Assembly (NCBI GenBank): GCA_030589965.1 | Contig: JAUUZM010000158.1 | Span: forward strand, 1 to 7,484 | Direction: 5' to 3' | DNA length: 7,484 nucleotides | Source: Bacteroides sp. | Lineage (GTDB): Bacteria; Bacteroidota; Bacteroidia; Bacteroidales; SM23-62 | In this document: positions 1-7,249 of the stretch, one piece after another | Layout of the letters: each line of letters starts with the position of its first letter | How positions within the stretch are numbered: position 1 is the stretch's first letter | The notes under the pieces: model-generated | The model's input: the letters and a program-made list of their open reading frames with translations, nothing else | Databases searched by the model: none | What the model was told of the DNA's origin: nothing | Translations under genes and position numbers: made by a program

Positions 1-2
1 CC

Positions 3-2870
3 GTTAAAACATCTCAGGGATGGCGGTATACCCAGTTCCCATGCCAGGATGAAATGGCGATAATAACCAGCATATTTATCGATCCCAATGGAAATATTTG
101 GCTGGGTACCTACAGGGGACTATTCCTCTGGGCTGCTTCCAGACGGGATTCCCTGGATCTTTACCATTATAATCATGAATCAAGGGAATCAGGTGCATTA
201 TCAGATTTTACCATAACGGATATATTACTGGATTCAAAAAACCGGTTCTGGATCGGAACCCAGAATGGAGGATTAAACCTGCTGCAATCCAGGTATGATA
301 ACCTGAACCTTTCAGGCAGCACAAAACCTGACCTGGTATTCAAATCATATATTGGTGAGAAGAGTAAACCCAGTGGACTGAACAATAATGAGATAAACTG
401 CCTGCTAGAGTATTTTGACGGAACGATCTGGTGCGGAACCCAGGGCGGTGGGATAAATATCCTGGACCCGGATACAGATAATTTCAAACATATCACCACT
501 GAGAACGGGCTCGAAGGTCATGACGTCTTCGGCATACTGCCGGATGACCGTGGCAGACTTTGGATCAGTACCAACCGTGGACTGTCCATGATGCATGGAT
601 TCTCTACTGGAGAGGACATAATAAATTTCACTCCCAAGGATGGGATCCAGGGGAATGTCCACATGGTCAATTCCTATTATAAAGGAGATGACGGTACAAT
701 GTATTTCGGAGGCAGAAGGGGATTCACCTTTTTTCATCCGGATGAGATCGAACAAAATTTGATACCACCCAGGATACACCTCACGGATCTTTTTATAGAC
801 AACAAACTGGTTGAGATTGGCGATTCTGTCAATGGCAAGGTCATGCTAAGGAAATCTCTAAACATGACCGAATCCATCACTTTATCGCACAAGGATTACA
901 GTTTCAGTATCGGGCTGGCAGCAATACATTATGATGAACCTGAGGAGAATAAGATCATGTACAGGCTGGATGGCCTGGAGAATGACTGGTTTGTAATTCC
1001 ATCTTCCCGGCAAACGATCCAATATACCAACCTGTCACATGGTACCTATGTATTCAGGGCTAAAGCGGTAAGCTCAGATAATATTGAATCAAATGCATCC
1101 AAAACCCTGACCATATTTATTAAACCACCCTGGTATAAAGCATGGTATGGGATTACTGTTTTTGCCATCCTCGGGATAACAATACTCATTGGTTTGGGAT
1201 TATTGATCCGCCACAGGGCGATTCTGCAACATAACCTGCAGCTTCAGGAACTCGAAAAGGACAATATTGAAAAAGTCAACGAAGCCAAGCTTAAATTCTT
1301 TACAGATATTTCTCATGAATTAAAAACTCCCTTAAGTCTTATCATTGCTCCCCTTGAGGACCTTGCTGAGAGTCAGAGCTCATTTAATGAACAATATTTC
1401 CGGAAGCAGTCAAATCTTATCCTAAGAAATGCCAGGTTGCTGAAAAGACTGATAGATCAGATTATAACATTCAGAAAGATGAGCTCAGGTAAGCTCACCC
1501 TGCATACAGAAAATAGAGATATCGGCCAGTTTATGGGAGAGATTATTAAAAATTTTGAAATCTATAAAAACAATAAGAAACTACGATTGATCCACCATAT
1601 ACCCGATGATCCCCTTATGGTTTGGTTCGATGCAAATAAGCTTGAAAAGATTTTGTACAACCTGTTTTCAAATGCATTCAAACATGTCAGTGACAAGGGA
1701 CTCATTATGATATCCCTGGAAGAGGGAAGAAGAAAGACTGATTATTATAACCATGCTGTTGAAGGAGTAATTATTTCCGTATATAATGAAGGGAAAGGAA
1801 TACCAGAGGATAAAATTAACCGGATATTCGAGCGCTTCTATCACCTCGACAACCTGTCAGACGGATCGGGGATCGGGCTCGCCCTCACAAAATCTCTGGT
1901 TGAACTACACAAAGGAAGCATTGAGGTCGAATCAGTAGAGAATGATGGAGTCACCTTTAGTATTTTCATACCAAAGAATGATAGCATGGTCAAGGAAAAA
2001 CAGGAATCCGATCAGGAAATGCCCGAAGCAGGACCCTACCCCTATTTTGATGATGGAGAATCACTCAAGGTTGAGAGCCTGGAGAGTTTTACTCATGACA
2101 AGGGATTAAAAGTCCTTCTTATCGAAGATAACCTGGAATTACGGGATTTTCTCAGAACAATACTTGAAAGGTATTACGAATTCCATGAAGCTGAAGACGG
2201 CAATGCCGGTCTGGAACTGGCTGGACAAATAATCCCGGATCTGATCATTTCTGATGTTATTATGCCTGGAAAGGATGGATTTGAAGTATGCCGGGAATTA
2301 AAAGAAAATGTCAGAACTTGCCATATACCTGTCCTGTTATTAACAGCTAAAAGTGCACCCGAGCATATGATTGACGGCTATGATTCCGGCGCGGATGCAT
2401 ATGTTGCAAAACCTTTTGAAATCAAGGTATTGCTGACCCAGGTCTCCAGGCTAATTAAAAACAGGGAACTTATTCGGAGTAAGTACAGGCAACAGAACTT
2501 CATGATTGATATCCTGCCTGATCCATCAAGCAAAGATGACAGGTTTTTACAGAGACTGAATGAGGAGATATATAAAAATATATCAGATCCTGAATTTAAT
2601 GTAAGTAAACTTTCGAATATTTTTAACCTGAGCTCGACACAGATATACAGGAAGATCAAAGCTCTGACCGGATGTTCATCCGTTGAATACATCAGGATAA
2701 TCAAACTCAACAAAGCAGTTGAGCTGCTGAAGACCAATAAATATTCTGTTAAGGAAGTTTGTTATAAATCCGGATTTAACGATCCTTCCTACTTTGTCCG
2801 GTGCTTTAAAGAACATTTCAAGGCAACTCCATCAGAATTTAAATACCTTAAACTTCCTTCGTCAAATTGA
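3..2870 (+). CDS. Hybrid two-component system regulator (HTCS), 5' end outside the window
   Basis: This is a one-chain sensor, kinase and transcription factor of the Bacteroidota HTCS type, which senses sugar breakdown products in the periplasm and switches on nearby catabolic genes. The frame is open back to base 3, so the Met at base 54 is only the first internal Met and the true start lies off the left edge. Counting from that Met: Reg_prop beta-propeller repeats at about 1-235 (for example GNIWLGTYRGL and NRFWIGTQNGG), a Y_Y_Y domain at about 283-354, one membrane helix at about 364-387, HisKA with phospho-acceptor His421 (SHELKTPL), HATPase with N-box Asn540 and GSGIGLAL at 604-611, a receiver at about 686-804 (Glu691/Asp692, phospho-Asp734, Thr764, Lys786), and an AraC-type HTH at about 848-938. 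The ATP-lid G1 box reads NEGKG, with Asn578 where Asp is usual. It converges on the minus-strand operon, its likely target by inference from proximity. Confidence 0.95.
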   Translation, partial: VKTSQGWRYTQFPCQDEMAIITSIFIDPNGNIWLGTYRGLFLWAASRRDSLDLYHYNHESRESGALSDFTITDILLDSKNRFWIGTQNGGLNLLQSRYDNLNLSGSTKPDLVFKSYIGEKSKPSGLNNNEINCLLEYFDGTIWCGTQGGGINILDPDTDNFKHITTENGLEGHDVFGILPDDRGRLWISTNRGLSMMHGFSTGEDIINFTPKDGIQGNVHMVNSYYKGDDGTMYFGGRRGFTFFHPDEIEQNLIPPRIHLTDLFIDNKLVEIGDSVNGKVMLRKSLNMTESITLSHKDYSFSIGLAAIHYDEPEENKIMYRLDGLENDWFVIPSSRQTIQYTNLSHGTYVFRAKAVSSDNIESNASKTLTIFIKPPWYKAWYGITVFAILGITILIGLGLLIRHRAILQHNLQLQELEKDNIEKVNEAKLKFFTDISHELKTPLSLIIAPLEDLAESQSSFNEQYFRKQSNLILRNARLLKRLIDQIITFRKMSSGKLTLHTENRDIGQFMGEIIKNFEIYKNNKKLRLIHHIPDDPLMVWFDANKLEKILYNLFSNAFKHVSDKGLIMISLEEGRRKTDYYNHAVEGVIISVYNEGKGIPEDKINRIFERFYHLDNLSDGSGIGLALTKSLVELHKGSIEVESVENDGVTFSIFIPKNDSMVKEKQESDQEMPEAGPYPYFDDGESLKVESLESFTHDKGLKVLLIEDNLELRDFLRTILERYYEFHEAEDGNAGLELAGQIIPDLIISDVIMPGKDGFEVCRELKENVRTCHIPVLLLTAKSAPEHMIDGYDSGADAYVAKPFEIKVLLTQVSRLIKNRELIRSKYRQQNFMIDILPDPSSKDDRFLQRLNEEIYKNISDPEFNVSKLSNIFNLSSTQIYRKIKALTGCSSVEYIRIIKLNKAVELLKTNKYSVKEVCYKSGFNDPSYFVRCFKEHFKATPSEFKYLKLPSSN

Positions 2871-2943
2871 TATTTTCTTTGAAATTCTCCCTGAAAAATT
2901 GTTTGCAGTATTTCTTAAGGATGCAGGATCGTAAAACCTGTAA

Positions 2944-3804
2944 TTATTTCAAGTGCCTGTCAAGGAACTGAATACTTGCATTTACATATTTATCAAATAA
3001 CGGAGGACGTATCCAGTCTCCGTGTTTTCCTCCTTCAAAATGAATGTATTCATTTTCTATCCCGAAATTATTTAATCTCTTTTGGAACATCAGCCTTTCC
3101 ATGTACTCATTTTCCCCATTACTGATTAGCAGAACCGGAGGCGTAAACTGATCAATAAACCGAATGGGAGATCCGAGTTTGTATTGGTCGGGTAATTCAT
3201 CACAGGTTCCACCGAAAAAATTCAAGGAATTGGCTGGGGTATCCTCCCTTGTTTTTCCTTTGTGCTTGCCATATTGATCGAGGGGGGCTTCAAAGATCAC
3301 TGCAGCCGCCACCTTGCTTGATATAGTCTGATTCCCTCCATTGCCTTCCAGTTCGGTGACCTGGCTGGTAGTTGCCAGCATTGCACTTAGATGTCCCCCT
3401 GCTGAACCTCCCAGTGAAGCAATTTTATCAGGATCTGTCCCGTATTGGGAAGCATTGGCACGCAGCCACCGCACAGCAGCCTTGCAGTCAAAAATGGCAG
3501 CCGGAAATGTAGTTTCACCCGAAAGACGGTATTCAATGGTCAAACAGACATATCCTTCCCTGGCTATAAGCTCTGCAAATTGATAGTAATGCACCTTATT
3601 CCCCTCGTGCCAGCCACCCCCATGGATCAATACTATGCCTGGGTACACCTTTCCATTATCCGGGCGAAAAAGATCAAGCCTGAGCTCCCTCTCTCCGTAG
3701 GAAGCATATACGATATCTTCTAATATCTTCAATTCTCCCTGGCATACGCACCTTTCAAGTGCAATTACAATTATTGGAATGAATAATAATGCCTTGTAGT
3801 TCAT
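2944..3804 (-). CDS. Secreted alpha/beta-hydrolase, esterase/lipase-like (BD-FAE / acetylxylan-esterase type)
   Basis: The product has 286 residues, a normal length for small carbohydrate esterases of the Abhydrolase_3/BD-FAE group. Residues 1-22 look like a signal peptide with a hydrophobic core (ALLFIPIIVIAL) ending in ERCVCQG; Cys19 or Cys21 might make it a lipoprotein, but neither site is a clean lipobox. The oxyanion motif HGGGW is at 61-65, the nucleophile elbow GGSAGGH gives Ser134, and His261 lies in GGKHGDW. The acid of the triad should lie in NGENEY (Glu231 or Glu233), where the family usually has Asp. It is the last gene of the minus-strand operon, 44 bp after the epimerase remnant, and its frame is undamaged. 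Likely role: removing acyl groups from a glycan or sugar in the periplasm. The exact substrate cannot be read from the sequence. The ATG at 3804 is chosen because it starts the signal peptide and no in-frame alternative lies just upstream. Confidence 0.88.
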   Translation of the reverse strand: MNYKALLFIPIIVIALERCVCQGELKILEDIVYASYGERELRLDLFRPDNGKVYPGIVLIHGGGWHEGNKVHYYQFAELIAREGYVCLTIEYRLSGETTFPAAIFDCKAAVRWLRANASQYGTDPDKIASLGGSAGGHLSAMLATTSQVTELEGNGGNQTISSKVAAAVIFEAPLDQYGKHKGKTREDTPANSLNFFGGTCDELPDQYKLGSPIRFIDQFTPPVLLISNGENEYMERLMFQKRLNNFGIENEYIHFEGGKHGDWIRPPLFDKYVNASIQFLDRHLK

Positions 3805-3817
3805 AGAAACGGTATAT

Positions 3818-3822
3818 CCTCC
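3818..3822 (-). promoter_or_regulatory. Shine-Dalgarno-like GGAGG before the esterase gene
   Basis: On the minus strand GGAGG lies 13 bases before the ATG at 3804, a longer gap than the usual 5-9. No in-frame start codon sits closer to it. Bacteroidota often initiate without a strong Shine-Dalgarno, so its role is uncertain. Confidence 0.4.
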
Positions 3823-3848
3823 ACTTGCATATGCGAAGTCCAGTTGAA

Positions 3849-4237
3849 TTACCAGTCAAATTTGAATGTGGTATTGCTCTCAGAAGCTTCACCAGGATTC
3901 AGAAAGCTTGCAGGTGATTGGTGCCATCGTTCTGTACAAGTTTGTATTCCCTGCCATCAACCTCAAATTTTCCATCCTTGATGCGGCCGGCGTAACGGCC
4001 TGCTGTACAACCGAAATACGGGGCATTGGCTTTGTATTCCTCAAAAGAATACCCTTCAAGGGTGTCAAAACCGCAAACCAGGTCAATGCGGCTGTTATCA
4101 CCCGGAGGAATGGATATTGAGGTAATAGTGGCACCATAATTCATGATCTTCACCACCATACCATTATCATTTTCAAGGATGTACTGAAATATCTCCTGAT
4201 TTTGGTAATAGCCGAATGATATTTTTTCTGATTTCAT
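3849..4237 (-). pseudogene. galM: Aldose 1-epimerase (galactose mutarotase) remnant, internally deleted
   Basis: Aldose 1-epimerases interconvert the alpha and beta anomers of hexoses and are about 340-390 residues long. Starting at the ATG at 4237 (MKSEKISFGYY), about 110 residues match the N-terminal third: the GATITSISIP strand, VCGFDTLEGY and the CTAGRYAGRI motif carrying the active-site Arg region. Reading then reaches NDGTNHL, where the family continues HGG with the catalytic His. Here it turns into QAF and a stop at 3901-3899. In another frame the DNA directly continues with SFLNPGE...FKFDW and a TAA at 3851-3849, which looks like the family's extreme C-terminus (consensus LKPGE...YKF). 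So about 200 or more central residues, including the catalytic Glu region, are missing, and the two ends are joined out of frame near 3902-3912. Non-functional. It was the fourth gene of the operon. Confidence 0.85.
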
Positions 4238-4267
4238 GATTTTATTAATCCAATTAATTTTTTCTTC

Positions 4268-4763
4268 AAGTATTAAAAACTTTTTCAATTTGTTCCTGTC
4301 AAAAATAACTCCTGTGCCAGGGTAATCCGGGGCTACAGCCTTTTTGTCCCTTAAAAACAAGCGGACGGACTGTATACTTATCAATCGGGAAACTGTGCAG
4401 AGACCAGGCTTACATGCAACTCATGCATTCCGTGTGAACTTATACCGCCGCAATTTGAAGCATCCGGCTGGATATATGATGGTCTGGCCTGTTCAACAGA
4501 CATGGATTAGTTGGCATCAACCATAAATGTAATCTCGTTCCCGATCAATTCACAAACTAACGATGGATGAGCATCGAACCGATAGAACGGCCACCTCTTC
4601 CACCCGTGTATGTATAACCTGTCCCTTCACTTCCATCATCCAGAGTAACACTTGCAGTTATGATTTCAAAATGTGTATGGCTTCCATGCTTCGCGTCATA
4701 AAGTGCTTCCTCGAGGGGAACTCTAAAAAGATTTATTACAATACCATATATCTTGTCAGCCAT
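4268..4763 (-). pseudogene. Mandelate racemase/enolase-superfamily sugar-acid dehydratase, shattered remnant
   Basis: Intact members have about 350-390 residues and abstract a proton alpha to a carboxylate, usually dehydrating a sugar acid. Only collinear fragments remain. A (4763-about 4563): the N-terminal capping domain, with DAKHGSHTHFE and GYTYTGGRGGRSI. B (about 4557-4483): VCELIGNEITFMVDAN, a TAA stop at 4509-4507 where an aromatic residue is usual, then SMSVEQAR. C (about 4482-4438): YIQPDASNCGGIS. D (about 4437-4393): HGMHELHVSLVSAQ. E (about 4394-4268): SFPIDKYTVRPLVFK, a one-base frameshift near 4350-4343, then AVAPDYPGTGVIFDRN. Roughly 100, 60, 17 and 9 residues are missing at the successive joins, as judged from the remembered family consensus. 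The barrel Lys motif and most metal-binding acids are gone. The start overlaps the stop of the aldehyde dehydrogenase gene. Fragment E runs in frame into the epimerase start, so the original stop is also lost or shifted. The family call is firm; the exact substrate is not. Confidence 0.85.
4756..4763 (-). promoter_or_regulatory. Stop/start overlap coupling aldehyde dehydrogenase and dehydratase genes
   Basis: On the minus strand ATGGCTGA contains the dehydratase start (4763-4761) and the aldehyde dehydrogenase TGA (4758-4756), an 8-base overlap. Such overlaps normally mean cotranscription and translational coupling. This supports the view that the broken downstream gene was once a regular operon member. 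Confidence 0.7.
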
Positions 4764-6222
4764 TAAATTTTACATAGAAGGTTTTCTTTTCAAGGTATTG
4801 TTCAATGCCGAATTTGCCATCCTCTCCCCCGCTGCCACTCAGTTTATATCCATTATGAAATCCCTGGTGCTGTTCCCCATGACCACGATTGATATATATT
4901 TCACCAAATTCAAGTTCAGAATTAAGCCGCAGAATATAGTCCATATTCTTAGTAAAGACCATAGCTGCCAATCCATATTGGCAATCATTTGCGTATTTAA
5001 TGACTTCCTCAAACGTGTTGAATTTAACAACCGGGAGAATAGGGCCAAAGGACTCCTCGTGTACGATAGTCATCTCCTGCTTAACATCGGTAAGGATTGT
5101 AGGCTCAAACCAGTACCCTCTTGAATATTCCTCTCCTTCGGGCCGCTTTCCTCCGGTTGCAACCGATGCTCCTTCTTTTAAGCTGATTTTGACAAGTTCC
5201 TCCATATGATCCAGTTCTGCCTTATTAACTTTCGGTCCCATATCCATAGAGGGATCCATGGGGTCTCCCACCTTAATGGCCTTAACTTTTTCCAGGAATT
5301 TTTCCATGAACTCATCGTAAACGGAGTCCTGTACATAAAGCCTTTCATTACAGGTACATACCTGTCCACAATTATCAAACCTTGAATGAAGCGCTCCTGC
5401 TACTGCTGCATCGATATCTGCATCTTCAAATACAATGCATGGTGCTTTACCGCCAAGTTCTAACTGTACATGAGCCATATTTTCAGCAGCATCTCGACAG
5501 ATCTGTTGTCCGGCAGGTGTACTTCCGGTCATGGTGACCATTTTGGTAATTGGATTCTTAACCAGTGCGGAACCCAGGGTGCGGCCGGGTCCCGTCACAA
5601 TATTCAGAACGCCATCCGGAATGCCGGCCTTTTTGGCCAGGTATCCCAGTTCCATGGTCGCCAGGGGGGTCTCGGTGGTCGGCTTGAGTACTAGTGTATT
5701 ACCAGTAACCAGGGCCGGGCCAATTTTACGGCCAGCCAGGGCAAGTGGAAAGTTCCAGGCTGTTATGGCTACTACCACTCCCCGGGGGATCTTGTGTATC
5801 CAGATATGCTCGTTCTCGTTATCCGATTGAATAATATCTCCTTCGAATATGCGTGCCCAGTCGCAGGCATATTCTATAAATGAGCACACTACGTCGACCT
5901 CGAATTGAGCAACCCGGAACAACTTCCCCTGCTCCTTGCAGATAATTTCTGCCAGGTAATCGCGATTTGACATAATTTCTTTCGTGAAAGCACGAAGCAA
6001 ATCAGCCCTCTTCCTGGCAGGTGTCCTTCCCCATCCGTCCTGAGCTGCTTTTGCAGCCTCCAAGGCTTTCTGGGCATCTTTTTCATTACCACTCTGAACG
6101 GTCCCGATTACTTCTTCATTAGAGGGATTTAATACTTCAACTGTTTTGCCAGAGTCGGATTCAATCCATTCACCGCCGAAAAACAGTTTGTAATTCAGAG
6201 GTTTAGTTACTAATTGTTCCAT
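4756..6222 (-). CDS. aldA: NAD-dependent aldehyde dehydrogenase, lactaldehyde/glycolaldehyde dehydrogenase (AldA) type
   Basis: A complete 488-residue aldehyde dehydrogenase that oxidises an aldehyde to its acid in the cytoplasm. All key residues are visible: Asn157 in AWNFP (oxyanion), Lys180 in LVLKP (cofactor ribose), the MTGSTPAG loop at about 231-238, Glu255 in LELGG (general base), Cys289 in NCGQVC (nucleophile) and Glu390 in HEESFGP (cofactor). Within the superfamily it most resembles E. coli AldA by recall: shared stretches include EGDIIQSD near 127, the GQVCTCNERLYV nucleophile region, and a C-terminal segment GEIYINR...QGFHNGYKLSGSGGEDGK. AldA oxidises L-lactaldehyde from fucose/rhamnose breakdown and glycolaldehyde. 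The start at 6222 gives a normal N-terminus; no clear Shine-Dalgarno is seen. It lies 22 bp after the broken dehydrogenase and overlaps the broken dehydratase, yet has no lesion, which suggests it is still under selection. Substrate remains an inference. Confidence 0.92.
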   Translation of the reverse strand: MEQLVTKPLNYKLFFGGEWIESDSGKTVEVLNPSNEEVIGTVQSGNEKDAQKALEAAKAAQDGWGRTPARKRADLLRAFTKEIMSNRDYLAEIICKEQGKLFRVAQFEVDVVCSFIEYACDWARIFEGDIIQSDNENEHIWIHKIPRGVVVAITAWNFPLALAGRKIGPALVTGNTLVLKPTTETPLATMELGYLAKKAGIPDGVLNIVTGPGRTLGSALVKNPITKMVTMTGSTPAGQQICRDAAENMAHVQLELGGKAPCIVFEDADIDAAVAGALHSRFDNCGQVCTCNERLYVQDSVYDEFMEKFLEKVKAIKVGDPMDPSMDMGPKVNKAELDHMEELVKISLKEGASVATGGKRPEGEEYSRGYWFEPTILTDVKQEMTIVHEESFGPILPVVKFNTFEEVIKYANDCQYGLAAMVFTKNMDYILRLNSELEFGEIYINRGHGEQHQGFHNGYKLSGSGGEDGKFGIEQYLEKKTFYVKFNG

Positions 6223-6244
6223 AATATCATTTTATTTCGTGAAA

Positions 6245-6751
6245 TTATTGTTGATGATTAATAAGATATTTCATGCCTTCCGGATTTTGATCTATCTCCT
6301 CAAGAACATTCTGAATATTTGAAAGGTTGCTAATCCGGGTAATCAGTGTATCGAATGGAGCCGATCCGGATGCAGCTATCCGGATAGCTTCTTCGTAGCC
6401 GTCCGATTCATACAGTCGTACACCAAGCATTTCAATCTCCGACCAGAAGAATTTGAAAAGGTCTATTTTTTTTTGTTCACCACCATGGATAGCCACCATT
6501 ACAATCCGGCCACGTACATTGACTAATCTGGTCATGGCTTCTACGGCAGCAGCAGAACCCGATACTTCAAACACGACATCATTCTCTCCTTCCTTCACAC
6601 GTCCGATTTTTACATCATGGTAGATGTGAACATCTGTTCCACAAACGCCACAGAAGGCGACATCCAGCATAACCTCCCCTTCGCCGGGATTCACCTGAGC
6701 GTTCTCTGCTATTTCAAATGCCCCGTTTCCTTTATAAAATGCTGCTTTCAT
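6245..6751 (-). pseudogene. Zinc-dependent alcohol/polyol dehydrogenase (MDR family) with two in-frame internal deletions
   Basis: Medium-chain zinc dehydrogenases have about 340 residues: a GroES-like catalytic half and a Rossmann NAD-binding half. This open frame has only 168. Residues 1-45 are a normal N-terminus (MKAAFYKGNGAFEI, GEVMLDVAFCGVCGTDVHIYH), with the first zinc-ligand Cys37 and neighbouring His42. Next comes DVKIGRVKEGE (46-56), which matches the segment just before the nucleotide-binding motif, then NDVVFEVSGSAAAVEAM from the late Rossmann fold, and a normal C-terminus to 168. The GHE zinc-ligand motif, the structural-zinc cysteines and the GxGxxG NAD motif are all missing. 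The breaks fall near 6617/6616 and 6584/6583, removing about 105 and 65 residues by comparison with the remembered family layout. Both keep the frame, so this is not a simple stop-codon pseudogene, but the product cannot bind NAD in the family manner. It is the first gene of the operon, just inside the insertion element. A recent lesion or an assembly collapse are both possible. Confidence 0.82.
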
Positions 6752-6762
6752 ATTGCAATAAA

Positions 6763-6783
6763 CTACCCCGGGGTAGAACCCCG
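6763..6783. repeat. Right-end palindrome of the IS200/IS605 element
   Basis: CTACCCCGGGGTAG (6763-6776) is a perfect 14-base palindrome. Overlapping it, CGGGGT-AGA-ACCCCG (6769-6783) gives a 6-bp stem with a three-base loop, so two alternative foldings compete. The position, 14 bases after the tnpA stop and with a short loop, fits the hairpin that Y1 transposases recognise at the right end. It could also help stop transcription after tnpA. Confidence 0.75.
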
Positions 6784-6797
6784 AAGTATTAAAGACT

Positions 6798-7238
6798 CTA
6801 AAACAATTTCAATTGTCCTTTAAATATTTTCTCGTAGGTCTTACCTTGGTCTTCAACATACTGTCTGATTAGATCTTCATTACCATATTGACCTACTGTA
6901 TTTGCATAATAACCGCTGGTCCAAAATTTGCCTCCCCACAACTTTTTCTTTACCTCGGGATGGCGCTTGAATAATTCTTTTGCTGTTATGCTTTTGATAA
7001 CTCTGATAATTTCTTCAACACAATTTGTTGGAACACTTTGTACTAAGAAATGTACATGGTCTTCTTCATATCCAATCTCTAAAAAGAATATCTCATATCT
7101 TTCCTCAATACCTTGACATATAGCTTTTAACGTATTCCCTACTGATGCTGTCACCGCCTTGCGACGATATTTTAATGGCAACACAAGATGATACATCAAC
7201 AGAGTTTTATTATGCCTTTTGACGAGATGCTCACTCAT
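6798..7238 (-). CDS. tnpA: IS200/IS605-family Y1 (HUH) transposase TnpA
   Basis: The product has 146 residues, the usual size for TnpA, the single-strand DNA transposase that cuts and joins element ends through a 5'-phosphotyrosine. The HUH metal motif is H61-V-H63 in EEDHVHFLVQ, and the catalytic tyrosine is Tyr127 in LIRQYVEDQG. The conserved WGGKFWTSGYYANTVG segment (101-116) lies between them. The N-terminus (HNKTLLMYHLVLPLKYRRK) is also typical and sets the start at 7238. No frameshift or missing catalytic residue is seen, so it may be active. It is transcribed in the same direction as the operon behind it, and its stop is 47 bases before the dehydrogenase ATG. Leader hairpins upstream may restrain its translation, as is known for IS200 elements. 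Confidence 0.95.
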   Translation of the reverse strand: MSEHLVKRHNKTLLMYHLVLPLKYRRKAVTASVGNTLKAICQGIEERYEIFFLEIGYEEDHVHFLVQSVPTNCVEEIIRVIKSITAKELFKRHPEVKKKLWGGKFWTSGYYANTVGQYGNEDLIRQYVEDQGKTYEKIFKGQLKLF

Positions 7239-7249
7239 TCAACAAAAAT

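Noticed and set aside
173..779. Minus-strand open frames inside the regulator (108 and 124 residues)
   Set aside because: They lie opposite a strongly supported coding frame with clear Reg_prop motifs, and show no recognisable domain or start context of their own.
3899..4384. A 161-residue open frame spanning the dehydratase tail and epimerase head, possibly a novel fusion protein
   Set aside because: Its first ~15 residues are out of frame with the dehydratase remnant. The middle is the dehydratase C-terminus (AVAPDYPGTGV) and the rest is the epimerase N-terminus, ending at a deletion junction. It is an accident of two pseudogenes sharing a frame.
4557..4763. A 68-residue stand-alone small protein
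   Set aside because: It is the N-terminal capping-domain stub of the broken dehydratase; the DNA beyond its stop continues with ordered pieces of the same family.
4753..5124. Plus-strand 123-residue frame opposite the aldehyde dehydrogenase
   Set aside because: Antisense shadow of a complete, well-conserved gene; no motifs seen.
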